A stretch of 40,603 nucleotides of DNA from CAZQIC01 sp964593555 (GTDB lineage: Bacteria; Bacteroidota; Bacteroidia; JAFLBG01), in the NCBI GenBank assembly GCA_964593555.1, contig CAZQIC010000027.1, positions 1-40,603 of the forward strand. The letters run 5' to 3'. Made by a program: the position numbers and the translations under genes. The notes under the pieces were generated by a model. That model saw nothing but the letters and a program-made list of their open reading frames with translations. It was not told the origin of the DNA and did no database searches. Shown piece by piece: positions 22,212 to 31,825 of this stretch; position 1 is the stretch's first letter; each line of letters opens with the position of its first letter.

Positions 22212-24161
22212 GTGATAAAAAGAGAAATAGTAGATAAAATCATTGAGACCGCCCGCATCGAAGAGGTGGTGGGCGATTTTGTTACGCTCAAAAAAAGAGG
22301 TGTTAACCTACTCGGTGTTTGTCCTTTTCATAATGAAAAAACACCTTCGTTCACAGTTTCTGTACCAAAAGGAATTTACAAATGTTTTGGATGTGGTAAA
22401 GGCGGAAACTCCGTGAATTTTATCATGGACCATGAGCAAATGACCTACCCTGATGCTCTGCGTTACCTGGCAAGAAAATACAACATTGAACTTGAAGAAA
22501 GAGAATTTACTCCCGAAGAGAATGAGCAACAGCAGGAGCGTGAAAGTCTATTTATTGTAAGCGGTTTCGCACAAAAATATTTTACCGATCAATTACACAA
22601 TACGGATCTTGGAAAATCCATCGGACTCGGATATTTTAAAGAGCGCGAAATACGGCCGGACATTATTGAAAAATTTCAGCTCGGTTATAATCCTGATCAA
22701 TGGAGAGCCTTGACTGATGCCGCTATACAAGCAGGATACAAATTAGATTATTTGATTAAAGCCGGGCTCACGATACAAAGTGAACGCGGTGAATTCGATC
22801 GCTTCATGGGAAGAGTAATGTTCCCTATACATAGTATTACCGGGCGCGTAATTGCATTTGGCGGTCGAGTATTAAAGACTGACAAAAAAACCGCGAAGTA
22901 TATTAATTCGCCGGAGACTCCTATTTATCATAAGAGCAATATTCTTTACGGAATTTTCTTCGCGAAGAAAAAAATTACAGAAGAAGATAATTGTTATTTA
23001 GTTGAAGGGTACACAGATGTTATTGCATTACACCAGGCTGGAATAGAAAACGTGGTAGCCTCATCAGGCACAGCGCTTACTGTTGAGCAAATACGACTCA
23101 TCAGGAGATATACGAAAAACATTACCATACTTTATGATGGCGATGCGGCAGGAATAAAAGCTAGTTTCCGGGGAATTGATCTCATTCTCGAAGAAGGAAT
23201 GAATGTAAAAGTGTTATTGTTCCCTGATGGTGATGACCCGGATTCATTCTCGAGGAAAGTAAATACAGATGAATTAAAAACTTTCATTAAAAAAAATTCT
23301 AAAGATTTTATCAGTTTTAAAACATCATTGCTGGTCGGTGAAACCGAAAATGACCCTATCAAAAAAGCTTCACTTATAAAAGATATTGTTGCTTCTATTG
23401 CCATTATACCGGAAGCCATCACGCGTTCTGTGTATGTTAAAGAGTGCAGTCGTATTATGCAGATCGATGAGCAGGTGCTATTAAATGAATTAGGCAAACT
23501 GCGCAGGAACAAACTAAATGAAAATCAAAAACAGCAAAACGGCCAGGAAGTTGACCCTGTTGATTTAGTTGGAGAAGCAGTAACAGAAGAGCTGCGTGAA
23601 ACAATAGATGAAAAATGCGAACACCTCGAGAAAGATATTATCAGGCTATTACTCAACTACGGAGGTAAAGAAGTTTTTGTTGATGGAGAAGATGAAGATG
23701 GTAAACCAGCACAAGCCCCGACCAGCGTTGCAGAACTTATTATAAGTGAATTGGAAAACGATGCAATAGAATTTGAGAATCCTGTTTACAAAGAAATTTA
23801 CAAAGTATTTTCAGAGCGAAAAGGTGAAGTAATTCCATCTTCATTTTTTACCAACCATGAACGGAAAGAAATAAGCGAACTCAGCATTAACCTTATCAGC
23901 AGTCCATATTCATTGAGCGATAACTGGGAGAAGCATGGCATACAAGTTGAAACCGAGGAGCACCATTTAAAAAAAGCAGTATTGGGTGATGTTTATGCTC
24001 TTAAAGCGAAGAAGCTTGAAATTATGAGCAAAGAAATTGACGAGAAAATTAAAAATTATCCCAACGACGAGATACTGACAGAGCTGTTGGAGATGCGAAT
24101 GAAACTGGATGAAGCAAAAAAAACATTTAACCGTTTGCTGGGTAGGATTGTGGTGAAGTAA
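22212..24161 (+). CDS. dnaG: DNA primase
   Basis: 649 residues. It makes the RNA primers for replication and binds the replicative helicase. The CHC2 zinc finger has Cys37, His40, Cys58 and Cys61 (VCPFHNEKTPSF, KCFGCGKGGN). The core runs over about 110-250 and the Toprim domain over about 255-345, with catalytic VEGYTD (Glu265) and LYDGDAAG (about 307-314). The C-terminal helicase-binding region (about 440-649) is diverged, as usual. The start is GTG at 22212: an in-frame TGA lies only two codons upstream, and the protein N-terminus MIKREIVDKIIETARIEEVV fits the family. The stop codon abuts that of the convergent gene at 24162 without a spacer. Confidence 0.97.
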   Translation: MIKREIVDKIIETARIEEVVGDFVTLKKRGVNLLGVCPFHNEKTPSFTVSVPKGIYKCFGCGKGGNSVNFIMDHEQMTYPDALRYLARKYNIELEEREFTPEENEQQQERESLFIVSGFAQKYFTDQLHNTDLGKSIGLGYFKEREIRPDIIEKFQLGYNPDQWRALTDAAIQAGYKLDYLIKAGLTIQSERGEFDRFMGRVMFPIHSITGRVIAFGGRVLKTDKKTAKYINSPETPIYHKSNILYGIFFAKKKITEEDNCYLVEGYTDVIALHQAGIENVVASSGTALTVEQIRLIRRYTKNITILYDGDAAGIKASFRGIDLILEEGMNVKVLLFPDGDDPDSFSRKVNTDELKTFIKKNSKDFISFKTSLLVGETENDPIKKASLIKDIVASIAIIPEAITRSVYVKECSRIMQIDEQVLLNELGKLRRNKLNENQKQQNGQEVDPVDLVGEAVTEELRETIDEKCEHLEKDIIRLLLNYGGKEVFVDGEDEDGKPAQAPTSVAELIISELENDAIEFENPVYKEIYKVFSERKGEVIPSSFFTNHERKEISELSINLISSPYSLSDNWEKHGIQVETEEHHLKKAVLGDVYALKAKKLEIMSKEIDEKIKNYPNDEILTELLEMRMKLDEAKKTFNRLLGRIVVK

Positions 24162-25595
24162 TCATCGAATCAAATTCACCCTGCCTGTAAACTTCCTGTT
24201 GTTTCCCTGCTCATCATTAAAGCGAACTCTCCAGACATATACATCTTGCTGCGCAATATCGCTTCCACTGTTTACTTTCCCATTCCAGCCTTGGCTCATT
24301 TTGTTCGATTTAAAGATCATATTTCCCCAACGGTCGTAAATATAAAACTCAAATCCTTCTTCTTTTATTCCCACACCACTCAATAAGAAAATATCGTTCA
24401 CATTATCTTCATTGGGTGTAAATGTGTTTGGTGCAAACAATGCGTAATCAGGCAATATAGAAATTGTTACATCAGTTGTATCCGCACAGCCATCTGCATT
24501 TGTCACCACAAGTACCACATGATAAGTTCCAATATCGTTATAGGTGAATGATGGATTCTGTAATGTTGATGATGAATTATTTACATCACCAAAACTCCAT
24601 AACCATTGCATAGCACCTGTACTTTGGTCAGTAAATTGTATCAAAGAATTATACAGGTTTGTTGTATAAGGATTTGCCGTAATCGCTGCAGTGGGCTGAC
24701 CACTTACGTTGATATAATTATTTTTTACCAATGAGCCGGTACACCCGCTATTGTCAGTTACAGTTAATGAAACAGAATAAACTCCGGCCACAGTATAACA
24801 ATGATTAGGCGAAGAAGTATTTCCTGTACCGCCATCACCAAACACCCAATTAGCATTTTGAGTATTCGGAGTTGTATTATTAAAGTTCACGCAATGAGGT
24901 GCACAACCACTAGTATCATCAGCAGTAAATGTTACTACAGGAGGACTGCCTCCTCCTGTAACCGTTGTTGTACCTACTTTGCTGCAGCCATTACCATCAG
25001 TAACTGTTACTGTATAAACACCCGCAGATAAATTTGAAACATTTGATGTGCCTGCCCCATTCGACCAATTGTAAACAAAAGGCGCTTGTGCACCGCTCAC
25101 GGTTGTTGTTGCTACTCCATTGTTTCCTGCACAACCTGCACTTACAGAGTTTAAAGAAAAATTTGTGTACGTTGGATGTATTGTCATCTGGCATCCTCCA
25201 CCGCCCATCATGGCACCTGTTGCATCAGTAACAGTAAAGCTATAAACTGTTGTTGAAGTAGGACACATGTTATAAGGCCCCGGGCCAGTACCAATATTCG
25301 GCGACCAGTTATAAGTATACGGAGGTGTTCCGCCACTCACACTTAGTTGCATGGATTGGCAATTACCCTGACACATTTTAGTACACTGCGCAGTAAGTGA
25401 TGCAGTTAAAAGAGAATTAGAAGATGATCCGGAAGTTTGGGACTGTGCTGAATAACTTTTCCAATCCCATGGTGCCTTACCATTATTTGAAACAGACGAC
25501 ACGGTGTTTTGTGCATCGACTAAACCACCAAAAACAAAAAGCACTCCTGTTAATAGAAGTTTATTTATTGCACGAGTGGTTATAAAAAAAAGCAC
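24162..25595 (-). CDS. Secreted PKD-domain protein with type B (gliding/CHU_C) sorting domain
   Basis: 477 residues. A signal peptide (about 1-28) precedes one or two SprB-like repeats (about 80-215; SGGTPPYTYNWSP, GCSKVGTTTVTGG), two PKD-type domains (about 218-375; ANWVFGDGGTGNTSSPNHCY, WLWSFGDVNNSSSTLQNPSF) and the type B sorting domain (about 385-477; NTFTPNEDNVNDIFLLSG, YDRWGNMIF, DVYVWRV, FTGRVNLIR). It is a surface-exposed or secreted cargo of the type IX system, probably adhesive. The C-terminal 260 residues are paralogous to those of its larger neighbour at 25766, 170 nt upstream. It meets dnaG tail to tail with no spacer. Confidence 0.9.
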   Translation of the reverse strand: MLFFITTRAINKLLLTGVLFVFGGLVDAQNTVSSVSNNGKAPWDWKSYSAQSQTSGSSSNSLLTASLTAQCTKMCQGNCQSMQLSVSGGTPPYTYNWSPNIGTGPGPYNMCPTSTTVYSFTVTDATGAMMGGGGCQMTIHPTYTNFSLNSVSAGCAGNNGVATTTVSGAQAPFVYNWSNGAGTSNVSNLSAGVYTVTVTDGNGCSKVGTTTVTGGGSPPVVTFTADDTSGCAPHCVNFNNTTPNTQNANWVFGDGGTGNTSSPNHCYTVAGVYSVSLTVTDNSGCTGSLVKNNYINVSGQPTAAITANPYTTNLYNSLIQFTDQSTGAMQWLWSFGDVNNSSSTLQNPSFTYNDIGTYHVVLVVTNADGCADTTDVTISILPDYALFAPNTFTPNEDNVNDIFLLSGVGIKEEGFEFYIYDRWGNMIFKSNKMSQGWNGKVNSGSDIAQQDVYVWRVRFNDEQGNNRKFTGRVNLIR

Positions 25596-25765
25596 GTTCT
25601 GTTATTCCGGATTTGTTATCTTAAATATACAATTGTACACTTAAAATCTCCATACATAGATATTCGTATTATTATATGTCTAATAACAAGCCGGGAACAA
25701 AAAAAACGCATTTCAGAGCTATTTTAGAGGAATTAACTACTGATTTTTCTTATGTTTCTTGGGTT

Positions 25766-28700
25766 TTATCTTATTAAATTAATATGTCCGGTAAACCTGT
25801 GTTTTAAACCTAATTCGTCTTTTAAAGCAATTTTCCAGACATAAGTATCCTGTTGTGCAATTTCATTTCCTCCATTTGCTCTTCCATCCCATCCTATTGT
25901 AGGATCATCCGATTCAAAAATTAAATTCCCCCAACGATCATAAACGTAAAATACAAACTGTGCTGCATCAATGCCCATTCCTTTTGGCATAAATACGTCA
26001 TTGAGTCCATCTTCATTTGGCGTAAATGTATTTGGAATAAAAATTTCAAAATCGGCACGAATGTGAATTACATCATAGGCCGTATCACTGCAACCCAATT
26101 CATTTTCTACAATTAATTTCACATTGTATGTTCCGGTATCGTGGTACGTGTAACTTGTGTTTTGTAATATACTTGTTGCATTCGACACATCACCAAAGGT
26201 CCAGTTCCACACAGTGGCATACAAACTTTGATCGGTAAAAATAATGGTTGAATTGGCGAGGGTTGTACTTGTTGGATTCGCAGAGAAATTTGCTATTGGA
26301 GAATTAGCAATATTGATATAATTTGGTTTCACCAGCGAATTGCTGCATCCATTAGCATCTGTTACCAGTAATGCTATAGAATAAAGCCCCGGATTAGTAT
26401 AACAATGAAATTCAGATGATGATGCTCCTGTTGAACCATCGCCAAAATCCCACTGATAATTATTTCCACCTTGACCCGAAAAATTTATGCACAAGGGCGC
26501 ACAGCCCAATGTGTCATCGGCAACAAAAGAAACAACCGGCAATTGATTTACTAATACATTTATTGTTATAGTTGCAGAGCAGCTATTCACATCGCTTACT
26601 GTTAGCGTATACAGTGACTGCATTGCAGGCTGAACTATAATAGATGAGCCTACTTGCCCGGTGTTCCACAGATAATTATATGCAGGAGTTCCGCCATTAC
26701 CATTGCTCGTAAGACTTGCTGCTTGTCCATTACAAATCATGTATGATGGAGAATAGTTTACGGTAAGCAATGGTGGTTCACTGATAACAATATTATTTAC
26801 AGAAAATGAACATCCATTATTATCTGTAACTACACAAGAATAATTTCCTGCAAACAAATTACTTATCGCAGATGTTGTTGAAGAAGTATTCCAGTTATAA
26901 AAATAAACGGGAGTTCCTCCCTGTACAGTAATTGTTCCAACACCGTCTTCTGATCTGTTACACAAAGCATCTGTTACTGCCGCACCAGCTGTTAAAGGCA
27001 GGAGAGGTTGCGTGATTGTAGCATTTGCAATTGTTGTACAACCATTTTGATCAGTGATAATACATGAATAATTTCCTGCACCCAGGTTTGTTGCAGATGA
27101 AGTTGTTACTGAATTATTCCAGCTATATAAATATCCCCCTGCCCCACCCTGCGGTACAACTGTCGCAACGCCTGTTGTTAATCCGTTACACAGTACATCA
27201 GTAGTGCTAACAGTAGTAGTTATTGGAGTAGAGTTAATAATTGAAATGCTGGTTGTATAAGTACAACTATTCGCATCAGTAACAGTCATTGTATAAATTC
27301 CGGTATTGAGATTCGAAACAGAACTTATATTCCCTCCGTTACTCCATAAATAATTATAACCGGGAGTACCGCCGTTTACATTTACCGAAGCATTTCCGCC
27401 GTTTCCTAAACATGATACAGGGCTCGTGGTAACTGTTGTGCTTATTGGAGCAGGTTCATTTACCATTACAGAAGAAGTAACAACACAATTGCCCGTACCG
27501 GTTAAAGTACATGTCACAACCCCTCCTGATAAATTATTTACTGAACTGTTTGTTTGTCCGTTGCTCCAATTGTATAAATATGATGTTGATCCGCTTGCGT
27601 TGGCTATTGCAGATCCATCCATACTACCTGCACAACTCGCATCGATGGCAGTAAGTGTAAGTACTGGCATTGCAGGCTGAGTAATTGTTACGGCCGTTGT
27701 AGCTGTACACCCAAATCCATCTGTAACTATAACAGAAAAAGTTCCTACAGAAAGTCCGGTAGCTGTACTTCCACTATTAGCAATGGATGGCCAGAAATAA
27801 TTATAACCACTTTGTCCCCCCGATGCAGCAACGGAGGCAGAGCCATTATTAACCGAACAATCTGAATTAACAATAGATGTAACTGAAAGCGATGGATCAG
27901 AAATATTTATGTACGATGTTTTTATTACAGTATCCGTATCACATGGAGTAATCAATAGCATTCTCACAGTGTATGTCCCGGCACTGTTATAAATAATATT
28001 CGTTGGGTTGTTTAAAGTTGATGTTGTAGTATTTGCTCCTGTAAATGTCCACAACCATTTAGTTTTAGTTGTATCACAAGTAGTATATGTTGGAGTAAAA
28101 TTTAAGGGTTCTCCAGCACAAGCATTAGTTTTATTTGCAACAAAATCAGAAGTAATGTTAATTAAGCCGCAGGTATAGCCACATAATTGTGTTAATACTA
28201 TATCATCACTCACCCCGCCCTTCACCGATTGAAATGCACCTGGTGTAATTGGAGCACCAAACGCCGCACCACTCACGAGATATACCATACCGCCAAATTC
28301 AGCCATCATAAAATTTTCATCATGTCCCAGGCCGCCGAAATATCCTGAACAAAGACGCTGACCTGAAGCATCAAATTTTGCCAGGTAGGCATCTTCACCT
28401 CCACCACAACAATTACCCATATCCATTGCAGTTGAATATGCACATGATGTAGAGGGAAAATCATCACTATATGTATCACCTGAAATATAAATATCATTGT
28501 TGGCATCTGTCACCACATCCCAGGCTTCTTCACCATAAGTTCCGCCTATATATGTTGCCCATAACCGCACGCCTGTCGGACTAAATTTTACCAGGTATGG
28601 CTCTGACTGACCAGCAGTTGCTGGTTGAAAGCTGCCAGCAGTGGTTGGAAAACCCGCCATAGCGGTACCGGTCATCAATACATTATTAGCTCCATCAATC

Positions 28701-30331
28701 GCAACACCAATCCCTCCATATTCTCCTGTGGAAGAACCACAATAAGTTGACCATATAGGGAAACCATTTGTTCCATTCAACTTAGTTAATACAGCATTCA
28801 ATTGAGTTGCAGAAGGTTTTACAGACTGAAACGCAGAGAACACGGGATAAGCTGCAGACTTTGTATGTCCTGAAAAAACCACATCGTTATTGTTATCAGT
28901 ATCAATGTCAAAGCAACTTTCATTATCTGTATCTCCATAATATGTTGCCCAAACACGGGCACCTGCATTGGTAAATTTTGTAATAAATATTTCTCCTCCA
29001 CCAGCATTTACCGATTGAAAGCATCCTGGTGTAGTAGTTATTCCGGAACTTGTAGTGGTTGCACCCACCACAGCATCTCCATTATTGTCTACAGCAATTC
29101 CCATTCCGCTATCACCCCCTGTACCACCATAAAATGTAGACCATACCAGGTTACCTCCCGAAGTAAATTTTGCAATAAATATATCGGCTCCGGTATTTTT
29201 TACACTCTGATAAGATGGCCCCATCATTGGTAAATCGGGGGACGATGTACCGCCAGTAACAAAAATATTATTTGCTGCGTCAACATCAATTGCATTTGTT
29301 GTTTCACTTTGGGTGCCACCATAATAAGTTGCCCACACCCTACGCCCGAGCTTATCAAATTTTATAATAAAGGCATCCGAATATCCCGCACCCCCTCTGT
29401 AAACCGTTTGATAAACACCAGCACTCACCGGAAAATTATTCGATTGAGTATAACCGACAAATAGAACATCTCCAGCTTTATCTGTATTTATTTCCATCCC
29501 TCTTTCAGTTAACACTCCTCCATAGTAAGTAACCCATGGATCTATTACGAGTGCATATTCAATATTATATGAACCGGTTTTTATACTAACCGCTCCATTC
29601 TGCAATTCAAATTCAGCATCAACGTCAATTATTTTTCCGTTTATTTCCTGGTAAACTTTGGGCATATGCTCTATTAACTCTCCAATAGAAGAAGTTACTT
29701 TTATTTTTCCATCAACTACAGTCACCTCATCTGCACCATCATATTTCAACTGGATATCCCTTACATTTCCACCAGGGTTAACAATGAAATCGTATTTCAG
29801 AATTTTTTCCGGGCTACAGTAGTATGCTATATCAATTTTATTGTAAATATTTTCAGATAAAATTTTATTGTATGCCTTTACACCATTTATTCCTTGTGGA
29901 CAATGTGGATAGTAATAATTGAAATAATCATCGGAAGGAAAAAATGAGCTCACTTTATATTCAGGATTCGCACCAACAAACTCTACGTCTATTCTTTGAA
30001 CTGTTAACTCTTGTTCAATATTATTTTCTAAAAAATCTAGTTTGCTGCTTTTCATTTTTGAGATGTCGCCTTTGGAATCGATCTCATTTTTATTTCCTTC
30101 TTTATAAAAAACATAACTCAAACCACTTTTTCTAATGTAAACACTTGCTCCTTTATTTTCCGCAACGAATAATATATCCGGACGCTGGCTACCATTTGCA
30201 TCGGTTACCTGCCCCTTGTTTTCAACAAAACCGGTACCATGCGAAATCTTATCAATGCGTTGAGTTGTATACGCATGAACTAACTGACAAGTAAAAACAA
30301 AGAGGAAGGTGCTTTTGTACGATAAAGCCAT
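25766..30331 (-). CDS. Giant secreted protein: SBBP propeller, PKD, SprB repeats, type B sorting domain
   Basis: 1521 residues. A signal peptide is followed by the conserved N-terminal block GTGFVENKGQVTDANGSQRP (about 32-51), which usually precedes SBBP beta-propeller repeats. Those run to about 715, with units like GVYQTVYRGGAGYSDAFIIK and WATYYGG. A PKD domain follows (about 720-810), then about six SprB-like repeats of 70-75 residues (about 815-1250; GCTATTAVTITQP, NGGTPGYNYLWSNGG), two PKD domains (about 1275-1425) and a type B sorting domain ending RFTGHINLIR. SprB repeats occur in the mobile gliding adhesin, so a surface adhesin role is the first guess. The protein is whole, without internal stops. 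It has its own start 245 nt from the divergent CPBP gene. Confidence 0.9.
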   Translation of the reverse strand: MALSYKSTFLFVFTCQLVHAYTTQRIDKISHGTGFVENKGQVTDANGSQRPDILFVAENKGASVYIRKSGLSYVFYKEGNKNEIDSKGDISKMKSSKLDFLENNIEQELTVQRIDVEFVGANPEYKVSSFFPSDDYFNYYYPHCPQGINGVKAYNKILSENIYNKIDIAYYCSPEKILKYDFIVNPGGNVRDIQLKYDGADEVTVVDGKIKVTSSIGELIEHMPKVYQEINGKIIDVDAEFELQNGAVSIKTGSYNIEYALVIDPWVTYYGGVLTERGMEINTDKAGDVLFVGYTQSNNFPVSAGVYQTVYRGGAGYSDAFIIKFDKLGRRVWATYYGGTQSETTNAIDVDAANNIFVTGGTSSPDLPMMGPSYQSVKNTGADIFIAKFTSGGNLVWSTFYGGTGGDSGMGIAVDNNGDAVVGATTTSSGITTTPGCFQSVNAGGGEIFITKFTNAGARVWATYYGDTDNESCFDIDTDNNNDVVFSGHTKSAAYPVFSAFQSVKPSATQLNAVLTKLNGTNGFPIWSTYCGSSTGEYGGIGVAIDGANNVLMTGTAMAGFPTTAGSFQPATAGQSEPYLVKFSPTGVRLWATYIGGTYGEEAWDVVTDANNDIYISGDTYSDDFPSTSCAYSTAMDMGNCCGGGEDAYLAKFDASGQRLCSGYFGGLGHDENFMMAEFGGMVYLVSGAAFGAPITPGAFQSVKGGVSDDIVLTQLCGYTCGLINITSDFVANKTNACAGEPLNFTPTYTTCDTTKTKWLWTFTGANTTTSTLNNPTNIIYNSAGTYTVRMLLITPCDTDTVIKTSYINISDPSLSVTSIVNSDCSVNNGSASVAASGGQSGYNYFWPSIANSGSTATGLSVGTFSVIVTDGFGCTATTAVTITQPAMPVLTLTAIDASCAGSMDGSAIANASGSTSYLYNWSNGQTNSSVNNLSGGVVTCTLTGTGNCVVTSSVMVNEPAPISTTVTTSPVSCLGNGGNASVNVNGGTPGYNYLWSNGGNISSVSNLNTGIYTMTVTDANSCTYTTSISIINSTPITTTVSTTDVLCNGLTTGVATVVPQGGAGGYLYSWNNSVTTSSATNLGAGNYSCIITDQNGCTTIANATITQPLLPLTAGAAVTDALCNRSEDGVGTITVQGGTPVYFYNWNTSSTTSAISNLFAGNYSCVVTDNNGCSFSVNNIVISEPPLLTVNYSPSYMICNGQAASLTSNGNGGTPAYNYLWNTGQVGSSIIVQPAMQSLYTLTVSDVNSCSATITINVLVNQLPVVSFVADDTLGCAPLCINFSGQGGNNYQWDFGDGSTGASSSEFHCYTNPGLYSIALLVTDANGCSNSLVKPNYINIANSPIANFSANPTSTTLANSTIIFTDQSLYATVWNWTFGDVSNATSILQNTSYTYHDTGTYNVKLIVENELGCSDTAYDVIHIRADFEIFIPNTFTPNEDGLNDVFMPKGMGIDAAQFVFYVYDRWGNLIFESDDPTIGWDGRANGGNEIAQQDTYVWKIALKDELGLKHRFTGHINLIR

Positions 30332-30538
30332 AATAAGGGGGATTATTTAATTTTAAGTTATGATTCCACCACCTTTATCGCAAAAGAAAAGAGGCTAAAA
30401 ATGATAAATCAAAACTCTTAAAAATCCTTAAAATCAGTCTTTTTTTATCAAAAATGAATATTTTAGAGACCTATTATACTAAGTCTATTAATTTATCCCT
30501 GGCCATATTTTTTTAAATAATATACTAAAACAGTAGAC

Positions 30539-30571
30539 TTTACCTCAATTGGTTTCTCCAACTTATATTTA
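30539..30571 (+). promoter_or_regulatory. Promoter of the CPBP gene; predicts leaderless mRNA
   Basis: TTTA (30539-30542), a 21-nt spacer and TATATTTA (30564-30571) approximate the consensus. The transcription start would fall about 2 nt before the ATG at 30577. Confidence 0.4.
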
Positions 30572-30576
30572 CAAAA

Positions 30577-31377
30577 ATGAAACGACTTATTTCATCTGCA
30601 TATAAAGTAATAGAAGAAGCCAACCAGGAAAAAGATAACAACGGCTCATTGAATAAAAAAACCGTGACAGTTTTCCTTCTACTTCCCTTTTGTTTGAGCA
30701 TGATTTATTATTGGGGTCATTATGATTTTGCTCGCACCAACTTGCTGAACATGGGTGCAAATAATTTTGTGCAATGGATGGATAAATTGGTATATAAAAA
30801 TCCTTCATCCAATTTAGGTGAGCTAACTTATTGGATATGCAGTCTTATTGTTTTTTATTTTGTTGTTCCCGCTATTACCATTAAGTTTTTTTTCAAAGAA
30901 AAATTATCCGATTACGGATTAAGATTAAAAGAAGCATTTAAAGGATATTACCTTTATCTTCTAATGTTATTGGTAATGATACCACTCGTACTTTTCTTTT
31001 CAGGAACCGAATCATTCCAGGCACGATATCCTTTTTTAAAAATGCATAATGGAGATTCTCTTTCAGCAGATTTCTGGAAATGGGAATTATTATATTGTTC
31101 ACAATTTTTCGCGCTTGAATTTTTCTTCAGGGGATTTGTAGTGTTCGGACTTAAACCTAAACTGGGATTTTATTCGGTGTTTGTAATGACAATACCCTAT
31201 TGTATGATCCATTTCGGAAAACCAATGCCCGAAACAATTGCTGCAATTATTGCAGGAATAGTATTGGGCTGGCTGAGTTTAAAAAACAGATCTGTTTGGT
31301 TAGGATTTTTAATTCACTGTTCCGTCGGACTTTCTATGGATCTCGCTTCGCTGTGGCAGAAGGGTTTTTTTGGATAG
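30577..31377 (+). CDS. CPBP-family (Abi/CAAX-like) intramembrane protein
   Basis: 266 residues with about six to seven membrane segments (for example 33-48, 88-108, 123-143, 175-195, 205-218, 224-240). The CPBP metalloprotease motifs are present but altered. Motif 1, normally EExxxR, reads ALEFFFRG, keeping Glu181 and Arg185 but with Leu for the first Glu. Motif 2 is YCMIHFG (YxxxH rather than FxxxH), and motif 3 is HCSVGLSMD. Family members cut membrane proteins or prenylated peptides, or serve in bacteriocin immunity. The missing first Glu leaves activity open. It stands alone between a divergent adhesin-like gene and a convergent stress cluster. Confidence 0.8.
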   Translation: MKRLISSAYKVIEEANQEKDNNGSLNKKTVTVFLLLPFCLSMIYYWGHYDFARTNLLNMGANNFVQWMDKLVYKNPSSNLGELTYWICSLIVFYFVVPAITIKFFFKEKLSDYGLRLKEAFKGYYLYLLMLLVMIPLVLFFSGTESFQARYPFLKMHNGDSLSADFWKWELLYCSQFFALEFFFRGFVVFGLKPKLGFYSVFVMTIPYCMIHFGKPMPETIAAIIAGIVLGWLSLKNRSVWLGFLIHCSVGLSMDLASLWQKGFFG

Positions 31378-31419
31378 CTATTTTTTGTTTTAATGCATAT
31401 ATATATACTAATATATATT

Positions 31420-31803
31420 TTATTGCCTTTTTTGCTTCACATCATTAGTAAGCAACTCTCCCTGACTGTTTTGTTTTTCCAATGTCCAGCTGTTAGTTAC
31501 AGTTGTTTCAAGCCATGTATCTCCTGATCTCCGGAATACCTGTACAGACAAACCATATACATCATTAAAATTTTGGTCCAAATCGGTGACAATCATATTA
31601 GGAGTTATAGTTATACTGCCCTTACTATGGATGATCCTGCACTCACCCAATGTTTTAGAAATATTCGATATTATTTTTTTGGAGAGCGGACCGTCATATT
31701 TGTGCGGCTTCACAAAAAAATTAATTTTTAGATTCGGGAATAACTTATTGAAGTCTTCCTGTATAGTGTAAATTTTTCTGCTATCGCTAATTGTAATACA
31801 CAT
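31420..31803 (-). CDS. Small conserved Bacteroidota protein at the end of the stress operon
   Basis: 127 residues from the ATG at 31803 (a GTG three codons earlier is also possible). Soluble, with no signal peptide or membrane segment. Distinct stretches are YTIQEDFNKLFPNLKINFF near the start, ISKTLGECRI in the middle and DVYGLSVQVFRRSGDTWLET then SWTLEKQNSQGE at the end. I have seen this pattern as an uncharacterised protein beside universal stress genes in Bacteroidota, but know no function. It follows the broken universal stress gene by 22 nt and is probably the last gene of the operon that starts at DoxX. Confidence 0.7.
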   Translation of the reverse strand: MCITISDSRKIYTIQEDFNKLFPNLKINFFVKPHKYDGPLSKKIISNISKTLGECRIIHSKGSITITPNMIVTDLDQNFNDVYGLSVQVFRRSGDTWLETTVTNSWTLEKQNSQGELLTNDVKQKRQ

Positions 31804-31825
31804 TGCTATCACTTTTAATGCTTAT

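Noticed and set aside
26500..28100. Possible CRISPR or tandem DNA repeat inside the giant secreted protein gene
   Set aside because: The periodicity is at protein level (SprB-like units of 70-75 residues); DNA units are diverged and coding throughout, with no constant repeat and spacer pattern.
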